Source of the DNA: Notamacropus eugenii
Lineage: Eukaryota; Chordata; Mammalia; Diprotodontia; Macropodidae
Direction: 5' to 3'
Length of the DNA: 64,000 nucleotides
Assembly (NCBI RefSeq): GCF_028372415.1
Contig: NC_092877.1
Coordinates: forward strand, 388,690,342 to 388,754,341
Position numbers and translations under genes: made by a program. Positions within the stretch are counted from its first letter, which is position 1, and every line of letters begins with the position of its first letter. Under the pieces are notes generated by a model. The model did not search any database. It was not told the origin of the DNA and saw only the letters and a program-made list of their open reading frames with translations. Of this stretch, positions 53,200 through 64,000 are shown piece after piece.

Positions 53200-54900
53200 A
53201 GCCTGCACTGTCAGCAGATGCCTCAAAGGACATCTGCCCCCCATTTACCATTTTGGAGCTGAACTGAAGGTGCAGAGTTTATGAGAAGACCCCCTGCTGG
53301 TCTTGGGAACAGACTGAAAGATGGGACTTCCATTTGCTGCCTAAAAGGCTGACTCAGCAGTGGTATGGCACAGACTCCAGTAGCAGAGAGGAGTCTCGGT
53401 TCTAGCTTGCAGCCCATTCTGAAATTGATAAAGGAATAATCAGAAGAGCAATCACAGCCCAAAGGAAGCCCAGATTCTGTGATTCTGATCCAGAACTGTT
53501 GTCCAGCTGGCAGACAGCAGCTGAGTCATGCAGCATCCATTCCAAAAAGGGCAAAGCCACAGACCTATTGCTCAGACCCCAAATCAAGTTAGAAACTTGC
53601 AGAGCTCAGCTCAGAAGGGCAGTAAGCAAATGTCTCCCATTGTCATAATCAGACCATCTGGGGAGCACCAAAAGCTTGCGGGTTCCCAGCCTGATATATC
53701 TCAGAGATTCTGGAATAAAAAGTATTAGCAGGAACAGCCCAGACATTTCCTTCCAAAGTGTCCAGAGCTTAGCCCTAATGGAAGTCTAAAGTCAGGACAT
53801 AGGTCAGAAGGTCAAGAAAGCAGACAACAGTCCCACTACAATAGGTTTTATTAGGGGTTCAGGGACCTAGAGTGGGTTCCAGAGAAAGGGTGCTCAAAAA
53901 CCTTGGGCAAGGGGTGACCTATGCAATGGGAGCCAGAGTAGTCACTGTGACACACAGAAAGGCAAATACGAAACGACAGAGACGATGCTAACCCAGAAGA
54001 GAATGACTTCAATACATTTACAAGCCAAACCTCAAAGGAAAACACAGATTTGGAACAAATTCAACTAGAGTTCCTGGAAGAGATGAAGCAACAGTTAAGA
54101 AAGAGCTAAAAATGTTTTTATAATTGAAATGAGAGCACTGGAGGGAAAAGAAATGGGAAAACAACGAGAGCTAGGGAAAAGAAAGACTTAGAAAATTAAC
54201 AGCTTGGCACAAGAGGTACAAAATCTTATTCAAGAAAAAATTCCCTGAAAATCTGAAGGGATCAACCAGAATTCAGTGTCTCCACAAGACAAGAAACAGT
54301 AAAACAAATTCAAGACTGAAAAAGAGAAGAAAATGTGAAGTACTGAATAGTAAAAATGAAAGAAAACTCCCCCACCAATAAAGACACAACTGACGGAGAA
54401 GGGATAATGTAAGAGCTCCAGGGCTACCTGAAAGCCAGGACCAAAAAAGAATCCAGATATTATCTTTCAGTAAAAAACCACCCAAGTCTCTTAGAGGGCA
54501 AAGTGGAAATAGAACGCATCCCCAAGTCACCTCCTCAAAGAAATCCCCAAATGAAAACTCCCAGGAATATCATAGCTCAAATCCCAAGCTCCCTGGTCAA
54601 AGAAAGGACACCACAAGTCACCAGGAAGAATTCAAGTACAAGGAAATTGCAGTCAGGATCACACATTATTTAGCAGCTGCTACTATAAAGAAGTTGGGAT
54701 ATTCCAGAAGGCAAAGGATCCAGCCTCAAAACCAACAATAACATACCCAGTAAAACTGAGTGTAATCCTATAGTGGGGGAAATGGACCTGTAATGAAACA
54801 GAGGACTCCCATGTGTTTCTTATGAGAAGATCAGAGCTGTGGAGAAATTTTGAATTGCCAACACAGGACCCAAGAGCAACACATGGACCAAGTCTTTGCT
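53200..54900 (+). mobile_element. Old L1/HAL1-type element with ORF1 remnant
   Basis: Sense remnant. Between 54,100 and 54,770 the sequence follows the HAL1 ORF1 order: a Lys/Glu-rich coiled-coil part, 'agggctacctgaaagccagg' (54,420), 'aaaactcccaggaatatcat' (54,556) and 'cccagtaaaactgagtgtaa' (54,747), compared with 46,120-46,505. No open frame survives. 53,200-53,830 would be the 5'UTR. Interrupted near 53,835-53,990 by the segment repeated at 55.6 kb. Confidence 0.65.
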
Positions 54901-56164
54901 TTGCACATTCCAGTATCACCTAACATGGAGGCAACCCCCAGAGGACATGCCTGGGACCTGCTCTTGGGAGATGACATTCTTCGTTCCTCTGTTTTCTAGT
55001 CTCTTTCTTTTGGCTGTGCAGCTGGGACAGGCTATATTTGTGACATCAGATTGGGACAATCTCTCTCTCTCTTTATCTGGTAGCAGCCAGGGTGGGGGTG
55101 AAGGTGCAGTTCACTCACACAATTAGCAGGAGGAAGGGAAGGATTATCTTCCCCTACTCTCTTTTGTGTCCCTTGCCCCAAGAGAGGGGATTGAGGTTTT
55201 GTTCTGTTTGGTCTGTCCTTTTTATCTCTGAAGTCAAGCAGCAGAGTTCCTGGAGCCATGGCAACCTTGGAAGCAGGATTCCAGGCCAGATGTTGTAACC
55301 AGCCCAAGAGGGAAGTCCTGAAAAGCCACAATGCCCAAGACTAAAGCCTAAAGTAGGGCTTTGGATTTGGAACTTAGTGGGAATTAGTTATGTAAGAACT
55401 AAGTTAAGCTATGAACCTAATCTCTTTCCTATCTCAAGACAGAGGCGGCATAAAGAGGGATTATACCTCCTAAGTGTTGGGGAGGAGGGAGAAATATTTG
55501 TTCTTTTTATAGCTTTGAAGTAAATATTTCTTCATAAAAACTAATCTATGAGGGTGTTAAAAAGAAATGGGAAACTAGATACTCCCACACTCCCTAAAGG
55601 ATACCAGGGAATCCCAAGGGATCTGGACTTCAGGCAGTGGGAGCCAGAGTAGTCACTATCACACACAAAAAGGTAAACATAAATGATTAATGAAAAAGGA
55701 CAAAGAAAGGATATGAGGGGATGATACATGTTTCCTCTGATTCCTATCATTATCTGGAGTCACAGATAATTAGATGAGGCCCTGGTGTGGTTTTGTTAGG
55801 CTTGAATGATCTTAAAAGAGAAATAGAAAGAAGTCATCCTTTCTGGGCTGATTGCAAAGGTTGTCATAGATTGAGGCTGTGTCCGAGGACTCTACCACTT
55901 ACCCTCACAACTGAAAAGGATAACTGTGGGGGAAATGATCTCCCATAATCTGGTTGTGTAAGTAGAAGTTTATTCAATCAAGGAGGAGGGGTGGGAGGAG
56001 TGGTTGACCTTACTTTCATCCAAACTGGGAAAAGGAAGGAAGAATTCATAAAAACAGGTAGGTACAGAAATACATTCTATTCAACATGGAAACAGGAAGG
56101 CAAAGGAAAAGAGAGAAATAAGGGGGAAGGTAGATTAAGGAAGGATTAGTCTTAAGCTCTAAGA

Positions 56165-56550
56165 TGTAATGAAATATTTATAGTGATTTTTTTGTAGTGA
56201 CGAAGAATTGGAAACTGAGGGGTGATCATTAATTGGGGAATGGTTCAACAAGTTATGGTATATAAATGTGATGGAATACTATCGAGCTGTATTAAATGAT
56301 GAAGGGAATGGTTTCAGAGAAACCTGGGAATTCTTGCATGAACTGATGCAGAGTGAAGTGAGTAGACCCAGAAGAATAATTTATACTATGACAGCAATGT
56401 TGTGAAGACAAACAGCTTTGACCAGTATAGTGACCATCCATGCTTCCCAAGGACTTATCATGAAACTAATTTCTGATAGAGAAGTGAGGACTCAAAGTGC
56501 AGAAAGAGATCCTTTTTGGGACTTGTGTGTTTTCTGAAATACATAATTAA
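56165..56550 (+). mobile_element. L1 3'-end fragment (sense)
   Basis: Matches, in sense, the same region that lies in reverse at 42,170-42,480: 'attggggaatggttcaacaa', 'atgatggaatactatcgagc'-type block, 'catgaactgatgcagagtga'. Confidence 0.75.
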
Positions 56551-56814
56551 AAAGGTGATTTATGGATACTTGAAGCAAAGTGGGGTATTTCTCATCACCA
56601 GGCTGACCACCAAAAGATGGATTCTATGGTAACACTGAATAGTCATTGAGTAGTCACTGAAGAATCTGGGCAATGCCCACTATAATGAGATTTAGGACCT
56701 TCTGAGACATGAAAATTCTGTTATCTACAGGGCCTGAGGGCCCTCAGGACCAATGACATCATGAGAATGACACATGAATTGGATTTAAGTGAGGTGGAGC
56801 TGTGAAAAGTCATC

Positions 56815-57325
56815 AGTCTCACTCTCTTAGCAGTGGTATTGCTGGATCAAAGGACATACATAGTTTTAATAACTTTGGGCACAGTCCCATATTGCTTTCA
56901 AGAATGGCTGGACCAGTTCACATCTCCATTAACTGTTCATTGGTATACCTGTAGCGCTTCCAACACTTGCCATTTCCTTTTTGTGTGTATATGTATATGT
57001 GTATGAATTTTGTATGTATGAATTTTGCCAACCCAATAGATGTGAGTTGGAATCCAAGATTTGCTTTAATTATTAATTTTTCTAATTATGAGTAATTTGA
57101 AGAATTTTTACATGGTTATAAATTGTTTGGAATTCTTCCCTTGAGAGTTACCTCTTCATATCTTTTGATAATTTATCAAATGAGGGAATGGATCCTATTC
57201 TTACACATTTAAATTAATTATTTACACCATGTAATTGAGACCCTTATCAGAAAAATTTGCTGCAAAGCTGTTCCCCCAGCTAAGTGTTTCCCTTACAGTC
57301 TTAGTTTTATGGATTTTTCTGGGTT
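56815..57325 (-). mobile_element. L1 fragment (antisense)
   Basis: In reverse, matches the part at 42,480-42,900: 'tattgctggatcaaaggaca', 'agtcccatattgctttcaag', 'accagttcacatctccatta', 'caataga tgtgagttgg' region. A separate insertion from the sense piece before it. Confidence 0.7.
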
Positions 57326-57455
57326 GCTGAGAAGTCAAATGACCCGCTCAGGGTTACACACAGCCAGAATACATCAGAAGCAGATTTGAACCCAGGTCTT
57401 CTCCTTTTCCTGACTCTGAGACTGGTTTGACATCCATTGCGCCATGCCATTTCCT
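57326..57455 (-). repeat. MIR-type SINE fragment
   Basis: Reverse-oriented: 'cagatttgaacccaggtctt', 'ccattgcgccatgccatttc'. Confidence 0.7.
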
Positions 57456-57904
57456 GACTTCTCATGTAACTGGGAGGTCTCAAATCCCACATCACTATAC
57501 AGAGAGCATGCCATGACTCAGATACTGGCTGCAGACTGCAGGTGCAGAGGTTATAGGACTCTCCTAGTGTCACACAGCCAGAATGTGTCATAGGGAGTCA
57601 TGACCCAATTGAGAGAAATTAACAATAGCACTGCCAAGGAGAAAAAGTTGAAACCTAGGATGTCGCACTGATTTGGGATCTGGCTAGGTGCTGCAAGGCT
57701 AAGAATGCAGCAAGAGTTCCAAGTTAGCAGCTAGAGCAGGAGTTCTTTAGGCTGTCCAGCGTCTGTGGCCACCAAACTCACAGGTTGCTATGAGAATCCA
57801 AGGAGAAAATGCTTCTGACTGCTTTGCAGGCTTTAAAGTCTTATATAAATGAACTATTCTTAGCGTCCTCATTAGATTTGGCGCTCTGCTCTGTCCTGCT
57901 GAGA

Positions 57905-59560
57905 CTTTCATGGAATCATAGAATTCAAGAGTTGAGAGGGACCTTAACAACCACCTAGTCCAACCCTTACCTGAACAAAGGATCACTGCGACAATATACT
58001 TAAATGGTCATCATTTTCCTAGGAGGGAGAGCCAAGCTCATGACCTCTAAAGGTAGTTCACCTAACTTTAGGACAACTCTCATCATGCAGCTTTTCCCAA
58101 CATTAACCCTCGATCTCCCCCCCCCCCCCCACATTGCTCCTGGTTCTGCTTCCTCGGGTCCAGATTCTGCTACTTAGAACATTCAACCTTCCTTCCAGTT
58201 TTGTGTCATAGTCAATTTGTCTTAACCACAACCACATTTCTTTCAGAAATGTTTGTTGGATTGAACTGAAGCTTTCTCATGGAATAAATAAATGAGTTTG
58301 AAGTTATTATGGTGTCAGATCAGCACCAAAGACAGCACACACAGGCTAACTGGAGTCCATGAATCCAGCTGAGCACCCACGGTCGCTCAGTCGATTCTAA
58401 ACCTCCCTCACTGTTCTCTTGTCCAACCTGGACTTGTTTATCATCTTCACAAAGACATCATCAGAAACTTTGATAAAGACCTTGCTGAAAGCTGGGCAAT
58501 GTCCAGCCCTGCCTGTTTTGTCACCCTGCCAAGTAAGGAAATGGAGCTGGCCTGGCCTGATCTGGATGGATCAGACTGAACTTTTGGGGATACACTCTTC
58601 TTTCTAAGGGCTCACAGTCCTTCTCCTTTATAATCTGCTTGAGGATGTGACCACGCTCTAAGGCCCATTGCTTGAAGAACCCATCTTCTTCCCTTTAAAA
58701 AAAAAAACATCAGCACAGGCTGCCTGTCTTATGGAATTTCTCCAGTCTCTACAACTTTTCAAAGATCATAGATGCCATTTCTTCAGTCCTACTTGTCCCA
58801 TTTCTTCCTCTTCCCATGGAATGTAGTTTGTCTGACTCTGGTGACTACATTCACTGTGAGCAGGGGGATGCTACTCTTATCATCTTCTCACTTGTCTTGA
58901 GCCTAGACTCATCTATTATGTCTTCTAATGTTATGTGATCTGCAATTAATGGAAGTGTTAAATAGCACCAAGTCAAGCACAGATCCCCGGGGCACTCTAC
59001 TGGGGACTTCCTTCTAGGATGGCATTGAACCATTATCCACTTCCCTTTGGGTCCAATCATGCTTCAGTGTAAACTCACCCACATCTCTCACCATTGTCCA
59101 CAAGAACAGCATGAGAAATTCTGTCAAATGTTTTCCCCAAATGCAAGTAATTAGTATCTACAGCATCCCACTTTTTTACCGGATGAGTAACTTTGCTGTT
59201 ATTTTTTAAAAAAGAAATAGGGTTAGTCTAACAAGATCCCTTCTTGTTGAGATCACTGGTTTCTTTAGCAATCTGTTGATGTCAAGCTAATCAGCTAATT
59301 ATTTGAAGTATCCACCTTTATTTACTGGGACCGTATTTGCTCATACCCATTCCTGTGGCACCTTTCCCATTCTTAAATATCAGAGACCTGTCTCAATGAG
59401 CTCATTGGCCTATTCCATGAGGACTGGGCCAGCTTCCTCCTCCTCTACTCCAAGCCAAGGGTCTGATGAAATGGATCTAAATTCTTATATATTCATTCAG
59501 AAAAATATACTGGCTATGCACTGTCATGTCTTGTGGTGACCAAGGAAGCATTGGCCTCCA
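57905..59560 (-). mobile_element. CR1/L3-type LINE, antisense
   Basis: 'gaatcatagaattcaagagt' and 'ggaccttaacaaccacctag' at 57,910 are typical of CR1/L3 3' ends. 'cacagatccccggggcactc', 'tttgggtccaatcatgcttc' and 'gaaattctgtcaaatgtttt' (58,978-59,130) follow the order of the CR1 region downstream. A poly-C run lies at 58,119-58,130. Strand is inferred from comparison with CR1 and is less certain than the class. Confidence 0.65.
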
Positions 59561-60540
59561 TTGACTGGCATGAAGGCTGCTGCTGCTGCCCCTGAGATGA
59601 CCAGGAGGCTGAGGGCAGCCTATCATCCCCCAGCTTTAATTGAGCTTGTGATCCAGCTTTTTGTGGGAGAACTTACTGCAAGAAGGTCATGTAAAGAGGA
59701 TCTTTCCACCAGACATTAAAATGTCCTTTCCCTTCCTTTGCTTCTTCTCTAATGACATGTGTCCCTTCCTGGTCTCCCTTATAGACCCAGGGAGGGCAAG
59801 ATCATGGCTGCTGAGGAGTCCAGGAGACATAGACTTAAAGGCTCCTCAGAGGGGAAGGAGGGCTGCAGGGATGCTGAAGGCAAACACTTGTTTGTTCAAA
59901 GTTTCAGGTCTCAAAATCGCTAGCAGATCTCAGATAGTAAATATGTGACAGTGCTCAGTAAGGGAGGGATTACATCATTTTTCTGAGTTTCCAGGTCAGT
60001 TAGAATCGAACCCACTATCAGGCTTGGAGAAGCAGCTGCCAGTTCTGCCCAGGAACTCACAGCTGTCCTTGGCCTCTTATCCCTAATAGGATCAATAATC
60101 CCAGTGGCAGCACTACTATTTATGCTGTATAAACATCCACCACTTCATCTGGGTGCAGAAGAGAGAGTTGTTACTCATGACTAAAGTATAATTGTTTTCC
60201 TATAATGGTGTATATGACACAGAACAAAGGGGCAAAGAATATAGGATTTAGAGATATGGGCTTGTCTTGTTCTCAGGCACATGTGACACACCCCAGATTC
60301 TACATAGTGAGGCATGACACCTTTCTGTTCATGAAACCCATTTGTTCACTCCACTGGGTGCTCAACACTTCTCATTTCGGGTGCCACCAGCTATATGAGT
60401 GATCAGTGCTTCGCCATGAGCATCAGCAGAGCACTCTGGGGAAAGACTGGGTCCTTGCACTGTCACAGCTTGCCAGGACTGGGGTCTAAGCCACGAGGAG
60501 CCAAAACAATTGATCACAAAGTGAAAAACTGTGAAACCGC
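59561..60540. other. Intergenic, no gene seen
   Basis: No exon, RNA gene or clear repeat. Short open frames have no recognisable similarity. Confidence 0.5.
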
Positions 60541-60544
60541 TAAC

Positions 60545-61005
60545 AGAATTAAGAATTATAAAATGCTTTCCTTACACTAGACCCATGAAGTCAGAAATAA
60601 AGCTGTTGCTATCCTCATTTCACAGATGGGAGACTGAGAAAATCCCAGAGAGGTGAAGGAAATGTCCAGGATCCCACATTGAGTTAGGATTTCAGATTGA
60701 GGTCCACCTCCTTCCTCCACAATGGGCTGTCTCTGGTCAGGACCTTGGAGAGCATCCAGGTGAATCTTAACAGAAATGAAGGGATTCAGTCATACAGCTA
60801 ACACAATTTACTTGTGTTCCCTAACCTAGATTGATTGGCAGCAGCTCCATCACCATCCATCACTCAACTGCCTGGGTCTCTGAGAGGTTCTGCATCTTTC
60901 CCAGGGCCGCACAGACAGAATGGGTCAGAAAGGGAACTTGAACCCAGGTCTGACTGACTTCTAAGGATCAGTATCTAGACACTTTATCATGCTGCCTGGC
61001 AATTA
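60545..61005 (-). repeat. Two old MIR-type SINE fragments
   Basis: 60,545-60,715 ('ctcatttcacagatgggaga') and 60,825-61,005 ('cagggccgcacagacagaat', 'cttgaacccaggtctgactg'), both in reverse. Confidence 0.6.
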
Positions 61006-61039
61006 GAGCTTCCCCCAAAGTAAAAGCCCAATGGAGGGT

Positions 61040-61300
61040 CAGGTGAAGGTGCTAAAGATGTTTCACCTAGAGAAGCAAGATCTTGAAGGGGCCATGTCCA
61101 AGTATCTGAGGGGCTAGTGTGGAAGGGTGGTTAGCCCTCTTCTGTTTGGCCTTGGTGGGGCAGAACCAGGAGTAATGAGTAGAAGCTGCAGAGAGGTAGA
61201 TTGAGGCTGGAAGTCAGAAAGAACAAGACACGATACCCTAACTGCCAGAGCTGTTCAAGGATGGCACAGACTACCCTGGAGGTAATGGGTATGGTATCAC
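61040..61300 (+). repeat. CR1/L3-type LINE fragment
   Basis: Sense order 'gatgtttcacctagagaagc', 'ggcagaaccaggagtaatga', 'gctgcagagaggtagattga', 'ccagagctgttcaaggatgg' matches the CR1/L3 3' region. Confidence 0.65.
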
Positions 61301-61304
61301 CAGG

Positions 61305-61665
61305 GGCCTTCAGTCAGTCAGTTCATAAACAGCTAGTATGTGCCAGGCTAAGTGCTGGAGGTACAAAAAGAGGCAAAAGACTGCCCTCCCCAAACCTGGA
61401 GGACCTCATAGTCTAGTGGAGAAAACAACAAGCAAATATGTACAAATAAGCTCAATGTAGGATAAATAGGAAATAATTAACAGAGGGAAGGTTCTAGAAG
61501 GAAGAGAAAGTGTTCCTGTAGAAGATGGGGTCTAAGCTGGGACTTCAAGGGAGCCAGGGATGCCAGGAAGTAGAGATGAGGAAGGAGAGCATTCTAGGCT
61601 GGAGTGTGTGAGAGGGTGAGAGCCAGAGAGAATGCCCAGAGAGGAGAGGGACAAAGGCACCATCC
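61305..61665. repeat. Dispersed repeat family A copy
   Basis: 'agtatgtgccaggctaagtg', 'gataaataggaaataattaa', 'gtctaagctgggacttcaag', 'gagagaatgcccagagagga'. The best-ordered short copy here. Confidence 0.7.
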
Positions 61666-63450
61666 AGCAGCTGCCTGGAAAAGGCATCAGTTCATCACAG
61701 AGTGAGAATGGGAGGGTAGCTCTGGTGCCCTGGAGGTAAGAGAAAGTTGTTCTGCTCCTTGGGTGAAGGAAGGGGAGTCAGAAAGCCTCCTTGGAAGATT
61801 CAGGGAAGAACATGGGCAGGGAAAGTACAAAATGAGAAGCATGAGGGGTTCATCCTGAGGTGAATGAAGTCACAACATCATTACACCTCTAATGATTAAA
61901 GTCTGATTTCATAGGCCAGCTGTCCTACCTTTTCAGGAGACAGAGTCCTTTTGCACACCACCCTCTCTAGATAGCCTTGCCCCAGCAGCATTCCTGGGAG
62001 GGGACAGGATGGAAGAAAGGCTGAAAGTGGATCTTGGGAGAGCAGAGGGGTGCACATTAAGCCAGAGCTTAACATGGGCATCTCTCCATTCAGGGCTTGG
62101 GCATCTCACCAGGATCTCCCTTAGAGGGCAGAGAGAATGCTTCTATTATTCAACCCAAATCTATCCTTGGCCCCCAAAGGCACCTAGTGTGATAGCTTCA
62201 GGATCCTGACCATGTTCTGGAGGGACAGCAAGGTCAGTAACCGATCTCCACTTCCCCCTTCCTGGCAGATACCTCTTGATTCTCAGGAGCTGGTTGTCCA
62301 TTGGTGTGAAGACAGCATGGGCTGGGGTAGGGGCAAAAGAGATTTTCCTTTAGCTTCTCAGCTCAGGATGCCATGACTCTTTTAGGAATTCTGGGTTTGC
62401 CAGAGGCTTGTCTAACGCCCCTTATCTGGTGAGAGATGGACAAACTGGTCAATGGAAAACCTGTCTCATATCTTCTTGAAGGAAGAGAGGCTCAAGAGAC
62501 TTAAAGGCAGTATTATCATGGCCATGACAGATTTATCCATGAGCCCATACCCATTAGTTTATGCAGAACTGAGGATTCAGGCCACCACCATATAGAAAAC
62601 GGACCCAGCGAACACTGCCCTACGATTTACAGCTTAACTGTGTTGAGCAATTGGGAAAGCCCAGGAAAACAGGGGACTCTTTCAAAGGAACGCACTTGTA
62701 ATTGTTTGTGTATAGAAATAATATCCAATTTGCTATAAAATATTTGCAGACAGCCATATATCTATCTAAAGCTGGGCACACACGTGGGTGCTTTCATTCC
62801 CACAATTTATGGCACCACAACACTCAGTCTGTCAGGAGCTAATGTTGCCACAAGAGCGCATGATTTATTTTTTTCTGTTGAACAAAACATAAATTACCTG
62901 CCTCATTAATATCCCAGCTTTCCAATCCATTATGAGAGCAGAAAAGTAGAAATTTTGCCCAGAGATGAAGACTTGCTTTGAAGTCCTCCCTTCTGTGATT
63001 AATAATGTGCAGGCCTCTCAGATTCATCACTCTGCCATGAGCCCCAGGCAGGGGAACTAGCAAATAAAGTAACCTCAGAATCTCCTTCCTGCCCAAAGCT
63101 GCCAGCCTAATCTTCCCCCCAAACTCCAATGAGCTCATACCTGCAAGCTCCTTTCAGAATTCTAGAAAGGGTCCCCATCAGGCAGAAGATGAAACCCATG
63201 CTCCATCTTCTGTTGCTTGAGACCTTGTACAATGCCAGTCCTTTTCTCCTTCCCTCCAGGCCCATCAGGGGTCCAGGGCTGGTCTAGTTGCTGCCTTTGA
63301 GACAGGGAGAAGAGAGGACTCAGGCCCTGGTCTTATGGAGCTCATGGTCAAAGTGGATAAGAATGATCTGGAAATGAGGAGGGCCCAGAAAGAAGGCCCA
63401 GATGGGGCAGTCAGACTATGGGACCCTGACAAGTGTCCTTGGCCTCAGAG
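61666..63450. other. Unique intergenic stretch, no gene seen
   Basis: Low in repeats. The A-T-rich block 62,690-63,060 with many TAAT cores is described under findings. Confidence 0.5.
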
Positions 63451-63457
63451 TGGAAGA

Positions 63458-63551
63458 CGTTGTTGTTGTTGTTGTTGCTGTTGGTGGTGGTAGTAGTGGT
63501 GGTGGTGGTGGTGGTGGTGGTGGTGGTGGTGTGTGTGTGTGTGTGTGTGTG
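63458..63551. repeat. Compound (GTT)n(GGT)n(GT)n microsatellite
   Basis: Five or more GTT units, then about 12 GGT with TAG variants, then about 11 GT. Confidence 0.97.
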
Positions 63552-63559
63552 AGTTTCCT

Positions 63560-63625
63560 CATTAGATTATAGCTTGGTATGTGCATGGTACATAGTAGGT
63601 GCTTAATAAGTGTTTATCGACCTCA
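63560..63625 (+). repeat. L2-type 3' end
   Basis: 'atggtacatagtaggtgctt' followed by 'aataagtgtttatcgacctc'. Confidence 0.65.
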
Positions 63626-64000
63626 ACTGCCAAGGTAATGTTCAAAGGTCAAACTCAACTGATGAGCACACATTAAGGACTTTGTATACTCGAGCTTCCA
63701 GGGACACAGACTGTGACCTTGGAGACCTCATGATGTAGGGGCAGTATAGGGGTGGGGCATGTGGACACTGAGATGCCCCACAAGAGAGGAGGTGTATCAA
63801 GGAGAGACATAGGAGTGGTGGTGGCCATGAAGGGCAGGCTACTTCAAGCTCGGGGTACGGTATGAGCAAAGACTCAGAAATGGAAGTGGGCAGACAAAGC
63901 AGGGACTGCCTCAGCTCCTTTGTCAAAAGGGCAAAGACCAGATTGTAAGCTCTTCAGGGCAGGGATCCTTCCTCCCATGGGTCCGGGGCAGCAGCACAGT

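Noticed and set aside
56165..57325. Twin-priming inversion of one L1
   Set aside because: The order (3' end in sense first, then an antisense more upstream part) does not fit the expected inverted-5'/sense-3' product on either strand, so two independent insertions are simpler.

Overview
This is a mammalian nuclear window, most likely from a marsupial. Both recognisable genes are vertebrate, have short exons in long introns, and sit in the AIPL1-PIMREG synteny of human 17p13. The repeat content is what one expects in a marsupial: RTE (BovB-like) LINEs, tRNA-derived SINEs that share the RTE 3' tail, a HAL1 'half-LINE', L1 3' ends, many MIR/THER and L2/CR1-L3 copies, and solo ERV LTRs. The species cannot be fixed from the sequence alone. 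No bacterial, phage or CRISPR feature is present.

Layout. 1-770 is probably the end of a plus-strand 3'UTR (PITPNM3 by synteny). 1155-3600 is PIMREG on the minus strand: four coding exons, 218 codons, with an unusual GC-AG third intron. Its CpG-island promoter (about 3550-4160) carries five inverted CCAAT boxes and a correctly spaced CDE/CHR pair, the signature of a G2/M cell-cycle gene. 4.3-12.4 kb is a repeat-rich spacer with an L2 LINE, a solo LTR with a perfect 6-bp target duplication, long copies of a dispersed repeat, and MIRs. 12,440-22,845 is AIPL1 on the plus strand: six exons, 328 codons, an exact match to the expected exon structure, and a short upstream region with CRX/OTX-type sites. 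The two genes are head to head, as in human.

22.9-64 kb holds no gene I can support. It is intergenic, with unique stretches (for example 24.7-29.6 kb and 61.7-63.4 kb) among repeats. The most informative part is 41.2-48.8 kb. There one RTE LINE is split by an antisense L1 and by a HAL1 that seems to have carried about 480 bp of flanking DNA with it (a 3' transduction). A second solo LTR of the 6.5 kb family lies at 30.8-31.6 kb. Further L1, CR1/L3 and L2 remnants fill 50-61 kb.

The two genes do unrelated jobs. PIMREG is a proliferation-linked mitotic regulator; AIPL1 is the photoreceptor co-chaperone for PDE6. Their divergent promoters are about 9 kb apart, and each shows regulatory motifs that fit its own expression pattern. 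I did not find a convincing new biological system. The most worthwhile observations are the PIMREG promoter architecture and GC-AG intron, and the nested RTE/L1/HAL1 locus.
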